The position numbers and the translations under genes are program-made. DNA of 64,000 bases, taken from Cordia subcordata. Taxonomy: Eukaryota; Streptophyta; Magnoliopsida; Boraginales; Cordiaceae. The notes under the pieces are model-generated. The model saw only the letters and a list, made by a program, of their open reading frames with translations, made no database searches and was not told the DNA's origin. The first letter of the stretch is position 1, and the number at the start of each line of letters is the position of its first letter. The stretch is from positions 17,892,001 to 17,956,000 of the forward strand of contig JAPTOF010000005.1 in assembly GCA_028554755.1 (NCBI GenBank), given 5' to 3'. Positions 33,971 through 46,081 of this stretch are shown in pieces.

Positions 33971-35242
33971 ATGGGTAGGGTGGGGGCTAAGGTGCCAAAT
34001 TTTTGCTTAAACAGGATTAGGCCTCTTGTTAAAGTTCGATCACCATCTATACAATCCAAGAACAATGCAAATTCATCAACCACAACTGAAGAAGATCAAA
34101 AGGAGAATCACTGTGCCTCTACCAATAATGCTGACGAGCAGCAAAACTGTGTTGAGGTTGTGAAGCCAGGAAAAGTTGTTGGGAGGACAATTATGATAGT
34201 GATGGACTCTAATGTTGAAAGCAAGAATGCACTGCAGTGGGCATTGACCCACACAGTTCAAAGCCAAGATACAGTGATCCTTCTCTACGTAAAGAAGTCT
34301 TCTAACCAAGGTTTGCTCTCTTCCTGCTTTCTTTTCGGTTTAGGAGGGGTTAGACGCTGATAATACAATACTTGTACTTATCGAGAATTAGGCTTCGGAC
34401 CTTCTAGACAAAAACTGACAAACATACTACTAGGCTAGTAGGTCTATGGCTCACTCTTTTCTTCTTGGACATAGTATGAAATATTTTCTCTTTTGGCAGG
34501 TGATGAGACTAACAAGCAGCTAAGCCCAAGAGTTTCAGAATTTCTCTCTTCTATGAAAAATATTTGCAAACAAAAGAGACCTGAGGTGAGTAGACTTTAG
34601 CTCAGCCCAATTGTTCGTGCATTAGATTCTACAAAGTATTCATAATTATCACAATACATAAATAATTTATTTTGATGATTGTAATGCAAACAAAATGTCA
34701 AATCCGCGTTAATTATGCTTCTCAAATGTGATAAAAGAATTTTTAATGATTAATTAGTTAATGCAAATGGATGACTTTTGGGTTCTTTGAATTTCATCTA
34801 TGCATTATTGAGAAAACTAAAGCATTGACGAGCAAGAATGGCCAGAGTCCAAACCCATAATTTTTTTTTTATTCACATTTTGCTTTCACATTTAAACTCG
34901 AAGATTATTATATTTATTTACTATCTTCCATAAAATTATGTAATTACCACATGGCAGGTGGAAACTGAGGTGGCTGTGATAGAAGGGAAAGAAAAAGGCC
35001 CAGCTATAGTAGAAGAGGCAAAGAAGCAAGGGGTGTCACTATTGATCATGGGGCAGAAGAAGCGTTCCACGTCATGGCGACTTCTGATGATGTGGGCAGG
35101 AAATCGTGTCACCGGAGGGGTGGTGGAGTATTGCATCCAAAACGCTACTTGCATGGCCATTGCGGTGAGGAGAAAAAGCAAGAAACTTGGTGGATATTTG
35201 ATCACCACAAAACGTCACAAAGATTTCTGGCTCTTGGCTTGA
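33971..35242 (+). CDS. Universal stress protein family gene, three exons
   Basis: Exons are 33971-34310, 34500-34585 and 34958-35242, with GT-AG introns (phases 1 and 0). They join to 711 nt and a 236-residue protein. Residues about 1-68 form a basic then polar extension. A UspA-type fold follows: strand GRTIMIVMDSN, ALQWALTHTV, DTVILLYVKKSS, then VEVAV-like and GVSLLIMGQKKR strands, and TGGVVEYCIQNATCMAIAV at the end. The nucleotide-binding pattern GX2GX9G(S/T) is not preserved after IMGQKK, so ATP binding is doubtful. The family acts as small cytosolic (or organellar) stress-response proteins, and this subgroup's role is not known. The splice model rests on consensus sites and uninterrupted frame. 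Confidence 0.85.
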
Positions 35243-37328
35243 ATTTTATTAACATTTTTATTAGGTAGTTGATAAATATAAAATCTTGTTAGAGAATGTA
35301 TCTAATTAAGCTTTTCGGAAGGATTGTAAATGGAGTAATTTATTATTATTATTTTTATATTTGTGATAAGATTGATTAGGGATTGAAAGAAAACTATGCG
35401 GTTAATCTCGTGTGAAGCCAACATAATCATGGCGAAGTGTTGCTTTAGCATTTCAAGGTCATAGGTTTAATTTGACCGTTAAATTTTAACTGTTGAGCTT
35501 TTAGAACTAGATTGAACGAAAGTTATATATTGATGATTCGGTCATGTAGTTTAAATACTAAGCTTTTAAGGGTTCTTTTTTGTTTGGTCTAAGTTTTTAA
35601 ATTATTTTGATGGTAATATTAGATTTTAAAAAATCTTGAGTGACATTTTTGAAGAAAAAATGAAAACATACAATTCTCATACGATGTAAAATTGTTTCTC
35701 AAAAGTCTATATATTGGAGTTTTTAATTCGTTTGCCTTTAGCTAAAAGCTTTTTTAGAATAAACAAATTAAGTTTACTTTAACTTTTTATACTTAAAAAA
35801 GCACTTTTAAGCATTTAAGAATTAGATTAAACAAGAGTCTTATTATTCATGGGACAGTACTCAGTGGGGATGTGTATTTTATATTTTCAAAGAAGTTGCT
35901 TGATTTTCAAGCCAGAGCTCACCCCTTTCAATATTCTGCTCCATTGAAAATATACAATGTGCACATATTGGCTTCATCATCACAAAAGTGCATCAATAAT
36001 TACTTAATTTTGTTCAGACTTCAATTGCAGGTTCTTCAAAACCAAAGTTTAAAGTTTTCGAAAATTGCTCTCTTTGCTCCTGTCTCCGATCGTTTGATAT
36101 TTGAGTGAGATAAGGTGGATTTTGCCATCCCCGGACTGCGAGAGCTTAAACCATCTACGAGTATTACATTCTGGACCTCTACATTTTTTCTGGAGTTGTA
36201 ATTGTCTTGCATGGGCTGAGCCCATCTTATTATCCTGTTCTATCTAGGCCTTTGGGCATTTTATTGTTGGGCTTTTCCAAGGTATATGTCATATTCATTT
36301 CTGTGTTTACGTCCTTGGGCCCACCTTTTGTGTTCCCGTTACCATCTGTGTTAGCATAAAATGCTTCTTACCCTTGTATTATGTTATAAAGAATGTTCTT
36401 AATATTCTAATATTATAAAAAATGTTGCATAATTATTCAAAAAGTTAGAACTTTTGTATAACATTTTTTAGAACATAATAAGTAATCTACGAGTTTTGAG
36501 ACGAAGGGTTATTTTATGCAATTTTTACAAATATATGGAGGGTAAATTATAATTTGCTCGCTATGTTATCAACTTTTTGGTCAAAAAGGAAAAACCTCGA
36601 GACTAGCAAAAGTTCATTGGGTTTTAATCCCAATTAGCAATTCAGGACAAGAACCATGAAAAAGAGTGGAGGGTGTGGGAGTTATAAAGAGGAAAATTGG
36701 ACGACTCCCGTACGGAACCATGGCCAAGTTAACGCAACTGTAAGAGACAGACATAAACCAACTTTTAAGACACTTGACTTAGTCATGTTCATCCTTCAAT
36801 CATAATATTATAATCTGACGAACGAAATTTATTAATTATTAGTTGTTTGTATTATTTTACAATAATTCGTTAGTAATCTCGTTCTTAATATTATAATTTT
36901 CTGAGCAGATCATTTCTCATTGTGGGGATCCATATTCCTCCAACTTAAGCAATGAAATCCATCATTTCCTCGTGTATCATATTGTGTTAACCCTGTGGAT
37001 TTCAATAACTTCTCAAGCGATAGGAATCTTGACCTTACATGTTTACCAAACTCTCTCTGGGGGAGATCATTACTCTATGTAACCTATATCTCTTCTTATT
37101 ATTACTGATTCTGTTTCTTTATACTAGTTCTCTTGAAGAAATTTGTTCTTTTTTTAAAAAAAAAAAATTCTAGTCAAACGTGTTAGGAAGAGTCAAAAAA
37201 TGTAATTTTTCTGTACTAATCATAAATTGAAAGACAGTCATAAAATTTGGAGACTTCTTGTACCAAGGCAAGGGACAAACCCCTAATTAACTTTAGAATG
37301 TAAAACATGTTTTTAAACAATGTTGTTA
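35243..37328. other. Intergenic between stress-protein gene and SINE
   Basis: No gene was supported. A degenerate MITE-like stretch lies near 35700-35840. Around 36200-36320 several TGGGC(C/T) motifs cluster, as in site II promoter elements, but no reading frame follows them. Confidence 0.4.
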
Positions 37329-37440
37329 GGAATTAGGGAATAGCTCAAGTGGTTGAAACTGCCTCCCCTAGAAGTGATGAGCTGGATTTGAATCTCGTAA
37401 AAAACAGAGGGTTGGATTGGAGTTGGAGGTGGAAAAAAAA
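37329..37440 (+). mobile_element. tRNA-derived SINE with 14-bp target duplication
   Basis: It is 112 bp with a box A-like TAGCTCAAGTGGTTGAAAC and a box B-like GGATTTGAATCTCG, ending in a poly(A) tail. A perfect 14-bp target duplication, AAACAATGTTGTTA, flanks it at 37315-37328 and 37441-37454. Such elements are transcribed by RNA polymerase III and mobilised by LINE machinery. The perfect duplication indicates a recent insertion. Confidence 0.85.
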
Positions 37441-37930
37441 AAACAATGTTGTTAAACTATCAACGTTCCAGCTACGGGCATCCATATAAACTAAGATTGA
37501 TTGGAGCAAGAAACACATTATTAATAGCCACATGTTTGTATATTATTTCTCATCTATTATTAACTTTAATCTTCTTTGACACCTTTTCTCCAGGTTTTGC
37601 TCTCAATCCATAACCAAGAAAACTTTTAGTTAAGCTTTTACGTCACTTGTCACCATTTGCTATGTAGTTTCAAACAAGGTTGAATCATTCAATTCAAGGG
37701 AGTGAATCACGCCTGAGTCTTGTTTGACTTGCAAATATTGGTTGGTCTAGTGTTTGGTGTTAGTGTGCTTAATTGATCATCATTTCTATTTACTTTTTGT
37801 TTTGGTCAATCATTTCTTTTTACTCAATGTACCTTTTTGGGAAGGGTTATTACACCTAACATGTCTTGAGCTTTTTTTTTTATTTTCATGAAAACCCCTC
37901 CATCTCTCTCTCACTTAAGGATCTAGATAC

Positions 37931-38002
37931 TACAGTGTAATTACTAAACCAGGTAATTATTAGAGTAGTATAATAATGACACTATTTAGTAATTACACTG
38001 TA
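37931..38002. repeat. 18-bp perfect inverted repeat (hairpin)
   Basis: TACAGTGTAATTACTAAA at 37931-37948 is exactly complementary in reverse to 37985-38002, with a 36-bp loop. It may be a tiny foldback element or a MITE remnant. It is not a plausible terminator in this context. Confidence 0.7.
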
Positions 38003-39052
38003 ATATAAAGAACAAGACGTGTTAAGTTAACACAACGTCATTCACATTAATTTTTCTATGTCATTTTTGGCAATTCATGTGGCAATTACACGGTTAAATA
38101 ACTTAATTTTGAAATAAATATTTATTTTTAAAATACATACTAATACTAATAATATTTCCACATGTTATTTTCTCAAAATATTTAAAATAAAATGACTTAT
38201 TAAAAATATTATGAAATAAATATAAATATATTAAACTAAATATTATCTACAGTAGTATTTCTAAAATTAAAATTTATTTATAAAAAATATAATCATATTT
38301 AATTCTAATCAACAACTCTATTCAATTTTATAAAATTAAATAAATTTTATATTTTTAAACTAATTGTTTTTCATTTATTTTATAGTTATATATTTTTATT
38401 TATTTATTTAGCATATAATTATTTTAGTTCTATTTAAATTTGTTTATTTATTATTTATATTTATTTTATTGTGAAGCATGCCAAATAAAATAAAAAATTA
38501 AAAAGTACAAAAATTATTAAAAAGTAATAACACTGTATAATTTTAATAATTCATGCCTCCCGATGAGAACTGCAGAGTATAATTGAGCAAGTTCAATTAC
38601 ACCAAATTCATCTCTAATCAAATAATTACTTGATTAGAAAAATACATCCATATAATTATTTTCAATGACAGTAAAATTTAGTTTTCTTTTTCTTTTGGAC
38701 GCATCCTAAATTTAATTTTTCTTTTTCAGAAGAGTGATTACCCATACATATACACCTTTTAATGTGCACTTGCATCATGCCAATGACGAAACCGTAATAT
38801 ACATCACTTTATTTTCGAACAGACAAATTAATTCTTAAAATATATATGATCTACTCTCGAGATTCAGCTGAAGAGATTTACAGTACATAGTTAAGATATT
38901 CACATAGTAGATTTTAAGAAGTCTGAAATGTTATCAGAATTGCAAAACCAATACATAAGACAAGCTCCACATTTGGGAGATAAATGTTATTATTTCACAC
39001 ACCATAACTCAAATCCGATTGGACAACAGTTTTTTTTTTTTAAATTATTTAT
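38003..39052. other. AT-rich intergenic region and 3' flank of the AP1-like gene
   Basis: Very AT-rich sequence. The part nearest 39052 must hold the 3' UTR and poly(A) site of the minus-strand MADS gene. No separate gene is seen. Confidence 0.5.
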
Positions 39053-42000
39053 TCATGAAGCAAAGCATCCAAGGTGGCATGGATAAAGGGAGTCCAGAGT
39101 GAGGTCGAGTTCATTATTCCTCCTCCCTTCTGGTGCTTCTCTTTGATAAGTTCCACTGCATAAATACCAAAAAGAATCGTGAATCTCAACTTCTCATAAA
39201 AAGTACTCACAAGTACCCAAATAACTACAGTCAACGGGTCAAGCACCGAATAAAATTGTGTTGGATGGTCTTGGATTTTCTTTCCAACTAAAAGTTAAAT
39301 TGTAAGGAAAAGTTTCCCTTTATACTTACTAACTGTTAACATGTTCTTTTTATATATATCCAATGTAGAATAGACGGACAGATTCCTCACACATCACGTT
39401 GTCAAAAATATGACTTTTCATGATCAAATTTAGCAATGCATGAAAATCAATCACAAAATGTTACTTTTTGCAATCGATTTTGAGACTGAATATTAATGGG
39501 TCACAGAATATGATGCAAAATACTTGGAAACCGACCGTCAACCGGTTAAGATAATTCAATTTTCCAATTAGCTAGTTCTGAAACACAATGTCTGACACCA
39601 ATAACATGTAGTGTAGGAAATTGGCCATTTCAAAAGCTAGCTTATGAGGAGAAGTTCCTCTCACATTATAAACTTTGCATGCAACCCCAGTAACCCTTAT
39701 AGAAGATACATTTTCTCAAGGCAAGCCACAAGACAATAGGGGACGTATACACCATTTGCCTCCATGAATAGGGTATATTTGTATGCCATACGTGCTAGGA
39801 AAAGGACTGGTGGGTGCAGCTCAATGGTAGCATCCAATTTTTAAACATCGAGTTCAAATTATCATTGGGGATAAGTGTGGAGTACTATCGGTACTCTTTT
39901 CTTTTCTTTTTGAAAAAAATACAAGCTAGGAAAGGATAAAGAACCTGATATTGAGGCAAGGAACAGGCTCGGGTAAAAGGAATGATGATGAATTGGGGCC
40001 ATTGTTTTGTTGCCCCCATTGCACCTGCTGCGTCATTGTCTTCTCCTTCTCTTTTATCTGCTCGCAAAAGTGATTAAGTGAAAAAGAGAAAAGATGATCA
40101 TAATGGCTTCACAAAAATCTCAACCCTATCGCAAGCTTCACGCAGACGAGAATAGCTAAGCAGCATCAGGACCGATATGGATTATCAATTCAACAATCGT
40201 GTTCCTGTATGTGTAAAAAGATATGTACCTGCTTTGCAAGCAAGCTATTCTGTTCTTGTATTGCCTTTTCCTATCAAACACAAAAAAGAAAAAAAGGTTC
40301 AACTTCAAGTTCAAAGAACTATAATGCTATTGAGCATAGGTGCATTTAGAACTACACAAGTCGAGATAATATTGTCGAAGTATATTTAGGGCTTGTTTGG
40401 ATTAATTTTTTTTAAAAGTATTTTTTTAAGAGTTTTTTTTGAGAAGTTAAAAATTTTGACTTCTAAAAAAAGTTATATTTGAGCTTTTTTTAGAATTTCA
40501 GTTTTTTTGGAAATTAAATCAAATAGTTATTACAAATTTAATGTAATTTTTTTTAAAAAAAATACTTTTTCTTAAAAAAAAAAAAAAAGTCAATCCAAAC
40601 AGGCCCTAAGATTTTATTACAATTCCAAGCAATAGTTGAGGCTTGAATTTAGAAAAAGAAATTCTAGATGGTTTCTATTATCTCTTGAAGATATGTTTTG
40701 TCGCTTTTCATACTTTGTTGACAAATACAGTGCAGGATCGAGATTAAAGGCCAAAGCTTGCAATGCACAATTTTATTTAATTCTTTGCTTCGAGCTAAGA
40801 TATCCTAAAATTATATTGAACTGCCATATCAATTTAAACATACCCACTTGATTCTTTTATCTAAATTGGAAAAACCAGCAGAGAACAGTATTAAGAGGTA
40901 AATATCTAATAAAAATAAACATAGTAGCTTTTGTGTTCTTGAGGAGCATCAATTTTTGGCACAAGATAATTTCATTTTGCATGTACTTCTGCATAATAGT
41001 ATCTATCTTATGGTACAAAAATTATCTCCAGAGATGAATTTTTGTAGTAAGCGAATAAGTTTATGTATATACTTGAAAGAAAACAAAACCAGAATTACAC
41101 TTACGCCGCAGAATACGAACAACTCTATACATTATGACACTAGAGAAATTTTATGGATACAATGCAAAAAGGCTAAGCGGGCTAACCTTTTTCTGGAGCT
41201 CAGAAATTGACGCATACATGAGTTGATTCTACAAGGAAGAAAAAAGAAATATTACATTCACCAAGAATATTATTGAACTGTAACAAGATTAAGATAGCAT
41301 TACTAAGAACAAAATATATCTGCGTGTATATATGTGTGTGTGTGTGTGTATGTCTATGTATATGAGAAAATGGAGGATACTTTTCGAGATCGAATCTGTT
41401 TAAGAGAAACATCAAGCTGTTGCTCCAGATTCTGAAGTTCTTTCAGGCTCAGGGAATCAAGATCCTCTCCCATGTAGTGCCTAATTAAACAGATGTAAGC
41501 AAAGCAAAGTGAGTAGTGAGTGTGCTTGTTGCATTATATTATCCCATTTTTGTTTACTAATTGAATGAATCTGTGGCTTCTAGGTACCGATGGTTTCTCT
41601 GCAAGAGTTCAATCTTAGCCTTCAGTTTGTTGTATTCCAGGGGCCAGTTTGCCTGCATAGTTTTCAAAACAAGTCATGCAAGGATCTAAAAGTGTGTTGA
41701 AAAGCATATACAATGCATTTTGAGTTATCATTCCTTAAAAAACAAAGCCGGCATACAATGTTGTTTACAGATCTACATTTTAAGAGGGTGTTTGCCGGTA
41801 CTTATTTTGAGTGCTTACAAGTACCTTTTTATAAAAAGTTGCCAAAAATTATCTTTTATTTTGAGTGCTTATGAATTTCTAAATAAGCACAAACTAGACA
41901 GGATGTAGAGACACATTGCTGGCAAACTAAAAGCATATCAACATAGGCACCCTGAAAGCACATCAATATATCATCTTTGGTGGAGTACCACATGTTAAGA

Positions 42001-45000
42001 ATTCTGAAATTCCATTCTAAAAACTAAGTGGTATTAAGGGAAGTAGTCCAAAATTTTATTAAGTAGTCTTGAACTTATTGATTATTTTATGTATATGCAA
42101 AAAAATTCTAATACTCCCCTTCTCGAGTGACCCAATTTTATGAATTTTGTATATGGAATAGAGGAAGCAAATTCTAAGACCTTCCTTCTCCTGTGACTAG
42201 ATTTTTAAGGAATATGAGTTACACATGGATGAATATGAATATAACTTCCACTTAATGAATACTCAAACATGGTTAAATATAACTGGATCAAGGGCCCAGG
42301 TGTGATACCATGTTTGAATATTACCTCCTTTAAAATCTTAAACTTATAAAGCATCTTCGTATATTATGTTCACAATTTTTCTTACATATCCTTAGACTAG
42401 TTCATCTTTCAATGGAAATGTACAAACATTACCACAATCTCTGTAATTGTAGTTCAATTTATAACCAAAAATCTTGTAATATGCTGGATAGGTGAGGATC
42501 AAATCTAGTTTGATGTCCATTATTCCACATTCTACATATGGACATAAAATGCATGTCTAACAACTGATGAAGGATTTTCTAGGACTTACCGGTGAATCGG
42601 AGTCATTTGAAGTTAGCTGTCTTTCTGCATACGAATATCTTTCGTATCTCTCAAGAATCTTCTCCATGCTGTTGCACCAAAAATGTATTATATAAGCATG
42701 TCAACATTTATCATATTGAAGAATCAAAAAGAAAAAGTAAAGGGAAAATGAGAGGTTGCCATTTTAAGATCATCCAACAAAGAACTCAAAACAGTTGTGT
42801 ATATAAACAATAACTTAATGGCAAAAAAAACTCATCCAAGCGAAAGTTGCATATGTAGTAAATGAATGAGAAGATATGTTCAGAATACTTAATAAAAGTC
42901 AAAATGTCATCTTGTAGTGACCTATTTCTCTATTTTGTTTTTTTAGGAGGGTCAACATATAACTTTGACTAAAGCGTGATTGTGTTAATAGAGCTAGGGG
43001 TTTACAACTGGAACGTGGAGTAGAATTGCAATAAATTTTTTTTTTCAAACCCCAATTCTATAATACTGTACGTTTGGGAGCACTAGAAGTGTTGAATTCA
43101 TTTGACTTATAAAAAGAATTTTACAAGAACTTATATTTGTAAATGAATTCCCTTCTTAAAAACTATAAGACTTTATTAGAGTCAATTTTGTAATTTGTAA
43201 TCCAATATTCTATTGATAATAGACTTGTCACTTGTATGTTCGTGGAGATTAGTTATTGTTTAAAAACACAAAAATTGGTGGTCAAGCTACATTGGTAAGA
43301 GACAAATTTTAATAAATACTAGCATATGTGTAGTGCTATTCATGAGAAAAATGAGTATTTCCAATATTTTTATTCATTGTTGATGATCAGCTTTCAGGTA
43401 TATATGCGACAAAAATATATAAATATATTTTATAAAATTTAATTTTTTGTAGGATTTTGGTATTAATTATGTTTTTTCATGAGAGATCCATAGTAATTGA
43501 ATAAAATATTGAAATTGAGAAAGTAAAATCAAGAAAGAAATCTAATATGGGACAAGAAAAGCAATAGAAGAGAGGTAATATATTTTTTTAGAGTTTAACT
43601 CATTTTTGGAGAAAAAATAATTAATAGAACCAGGAAATGTGACATTAAGAAATAAACATAGACTATACTTTCTGTAATATATAGATATCTTGTACTTGCT
43701 TTTAGAATAGTAAGATTTTTGTCATGCACAAAGACAACGAACACACTAGAAATTAAGGTTTAATTAGTAAAGATTTAAATTTTTGTCAGTATTCCTTTGC
43801 AAACATTCATATCCACATCTAAAAAATTATATGCATAAAAACAAGATACAAACAAACGCAGACACGTTTCCCTATCTAAAAGATCATGGTACAAGAATAG
43901 TGTATCTTTGTTCTCTGTGCATTGAACGGAGAATTGACATATATCGCGTAAGCCTATGGTGCGATTTGATGATTGTCTTGTAAAGTGATATAAATTGAAA
44001 TAGAATAGAAATATTATACTTGTCCCAAAAAAAAAAGGAATAATGGAAACAAAAAAAGAAAACTGTTCGTACTTCGATTATGGATTGGGAAAAGAAATAT
44101 TCTTAACAGTATAAAAAATATATTATAATAATATTAGCTCATGTGTGAAATTCATATATTTTGTGTTTCTTCTTGAAGTACCAGGTTGTCTATCTTTGAG
44201 ATTTCTTGTCAGTTGAGTGATCTGCACATTCACCTTAGTGACACATGGGAGTTCATGACAAGAATACTTGCCACTTTTGCCCGAAGATGCCTAAAGTTCT
44301 TTTTGTCATAACCCAGAATCAAGGCCTGGCCCATGGTTATGTAGCCTAGCTATGACACCTGGAGCTAGCAAAGTTACAGTCACCATGTTGCAGATGCCTA
44401 AAGCTTCCAAATGCAAGCATAGCACCATCAGAGAAAAGCATTGAGCTCACAAAACTAAAAGCGGAACGACCTCTAATGCACAAGCTAAGGAAAGAGAGGT
44501 TTTCAAAATGAAATGCCACCTAATTATAAGACGATGCGACGAGCGTTTATGAAATACTTTTTTCTAGAACGATGATCTAGATTCGAATTCTATAAGAGGT
44601 CGGGAAACGAAAGAAAAAGATAATGTGATAAACATATGATTTTATCGCACAACTCTCTCGTACTTAGTTATTTGTAGTATATTTCGATGCACGAAAGTCT
44701 TGTTACGTGCATATTTTGTAAAAGGGTATAAAAGCCACCAATAGGTAGTACATCTGTTGACAAAGAAAAGCAAAACTTACAGGTACTGCGGGGAACATCT
44801 GCTTCCAATTTCCCTGTAAAGTCTAGACGCTGTAAGGTTAAGGACATCCTCGGGAACTTGCAATCCCAGCATAATGGGAGGGTTGTGTAGAGGCACATAT
44901 TTTGTGACTGAACCGAGACATTATTGACTATATGAAATTAATCCATACATACACAACACCTAAGTGTTAATTTGCAGAAATTCACACATCCAGAAGAACA

Positions 45001-46016
45001 TAATCTACACTTTTATTATACTCATCCTCGTTAATTAACTAAGCACTTCACACAGATAGTACGCTCAAAACAGAAATAATGGATCATACTGGAATGAGGG
45101 TTTGGTTAATTATCTTTGTTATCGTGCTTAACACAACCCCTTTTGCACACTTGATCTATTTTCGAGCTTTACACATGAAACAGTTTTATCCAAAGGAAAA
45201 AAAAAACACGAGGGTTGGAAGTTATACATATATACATAATATTTTCAGTATTCAAGGAAAGAGTTATATTAGTTACTAAATGCCTTACATGTATACTTTT
45301 TCCACTTGACTCTCAAGACATGATCAAGTTGTCATATAATGAACATGAAAAACGTTTTCTTTTTGGGGTTACAAAAAGAACACCAAATTAAAGAAGTGTT
45401 CACCAAACTGTACAGAAAAGATACTGATTCTGAAAATCGATTATTTACACAGAACATTAATGAGAAACTATAAAAGTTAATATACTAACTGTTATATCGT
45501 GAAAAGAACAGTATCAAAAGTATACAATTAACTTCAACAAATCTCTGAAGAGGGGAAAAAAGAAAGAAAGAAAAACATATGCAATCTCACTTTCAGCAAA
45601 CCAGGAAAAACAAAGCAAATTAAATTGGAGGGGGGGGGGGGGGAAGGATGCATAGATAGTTTTAGAAACGAGAAATTGCATCTCATCATAAACATTAAGG
45701 AAAGAATTGAACTAGATAAAGCATGCAAGAAGAAAACCCTACTTCATATATATCAAAAACAAACAAAAATCTGTGATATTTAAGAGGGGAAAAAAAAAAT
45801 CATGGGATAAAGAGATAGATGAAAAACATACCAAGAGTCAGTGGCATACTCAAAAAGCTTCCCCTTATGAGAAAAAACAATCAAAGCCACCTCTGCATCA
45901 CAAAGCACAGAGATCTCATGCGCCTTCTTCAGCAACCCTCCTCTCCTTTTGGAAAAAGTCACTTGCCTGTTGATCTTGTTCTCTATTCTCTTTAACTGTA
46001 CTTTCCCTCTCCCCAT
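39053..46016 (-). CDS. AP1/SQUAMOSA-type MADS-box transcription factor
   Basis: It has eight exons on the minus strand: 45832-46016, 42590-42668, 41588-41652, 41381-41480, 41187-41228, 40229-40270, 39945-40057 and 39053-39155. All introns are GT-AG and the joined coding length is 729 nt (242 residues), the usual AP1 size. The MADS domain is residues 1-60 ([34 protein letters not shown]). The I region follows, then the K domain ([40 protein letters not shown]). The C terminus has [20 protein letters not shown], the euAP1 motif, ending in CFAS, a CaaX-type prenylation signal. FUL-type proteins end differently, so AP1 clade is favoured. The family controls floral meristem and sepal identity in the nucleus. 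Intron 1 is 3.2 kb. Confidence 0.94.
39807..39924 (+). mobile_element. SINE-like insertion in AP1-like intron 7
   Basis: It contains box A-like GCAGCTCAATGGTAGCATCC and box B-like GAGTTCAAATTATC, and ends in a T/A-rich tail. Flanks are GCTAGGAAAAGGA (39794-39806) and GCTAGGAAAGGA (39925-39936), a target duplication differing by one A. The right copy ends only 8 bp from the splice donor of exon 7 (exon edge 39945). Confidence 0.65.
40389..40606. mobile_element. Tourist-type MITE in AP1-like intron 5
   Basis: It is 218 bp with inverted ends GGGCTTGTTTGGATTAATTT and, on the complement, GGGCCTGTTTGGATTGACTT. TTA precedes it and TAA follows it. It is the best-preserved member of family 1 in the window and lies wholly within an intron. 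Confidence 0.8.
42669..45831 (-). other. Large intron 1 of the AP1-like gene
   Basis: It is 3,163 bp, AT-rich and without a supported internal gene. It contains a partial MITE-like stretch near 43072-43150, a possible small retroelement fragment near 44530-44610 (ATTCGAATTCT box-B-like), and a run of about 14 G near 45631-45644. First introns of AP1/FUL genes often hold regulatory sites, but none was identified here. Confidence 0.6.
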
Positions 46017-46072
46017 CTCTCTCTCTCTCAAAAAACAGAACTCTCTAGTTGTATAACCTCTTTGCACCCAGA

Positions 46073-46081
46073 CTTAAATAG
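46073..46081 (-). promoter_or_regulatory. TATA-like box of the AP1-like gene
   Basis: On the minus strand CTATTTAAG lies 57 bp upstream of the ATG at 46016. A GAGAGAGAGAG tract lies in the leader immediately before the ATG. The spacing fits a transcription start near 46045. Confidence 0.5.

Noticed and set aside
37931..38002. Rho-independent-type terminator
   Set aside because: This is a plant nuclear context; the hairpin is AT-rich with a long loop and not next to a gene end.
44668..44898. 76-codon minus-strand frame in AP1-like intron 1
   Set aside because: It lies in the intron, lacks motifs, and the flanking exons splice in frame without it.
39053..46016. FRUITFULL-type assignment of the MADS gene
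   Set aside because: The C-terminal motif ending CFAS is of the AP1 clade; FUL-type proteins carry a different end motif.
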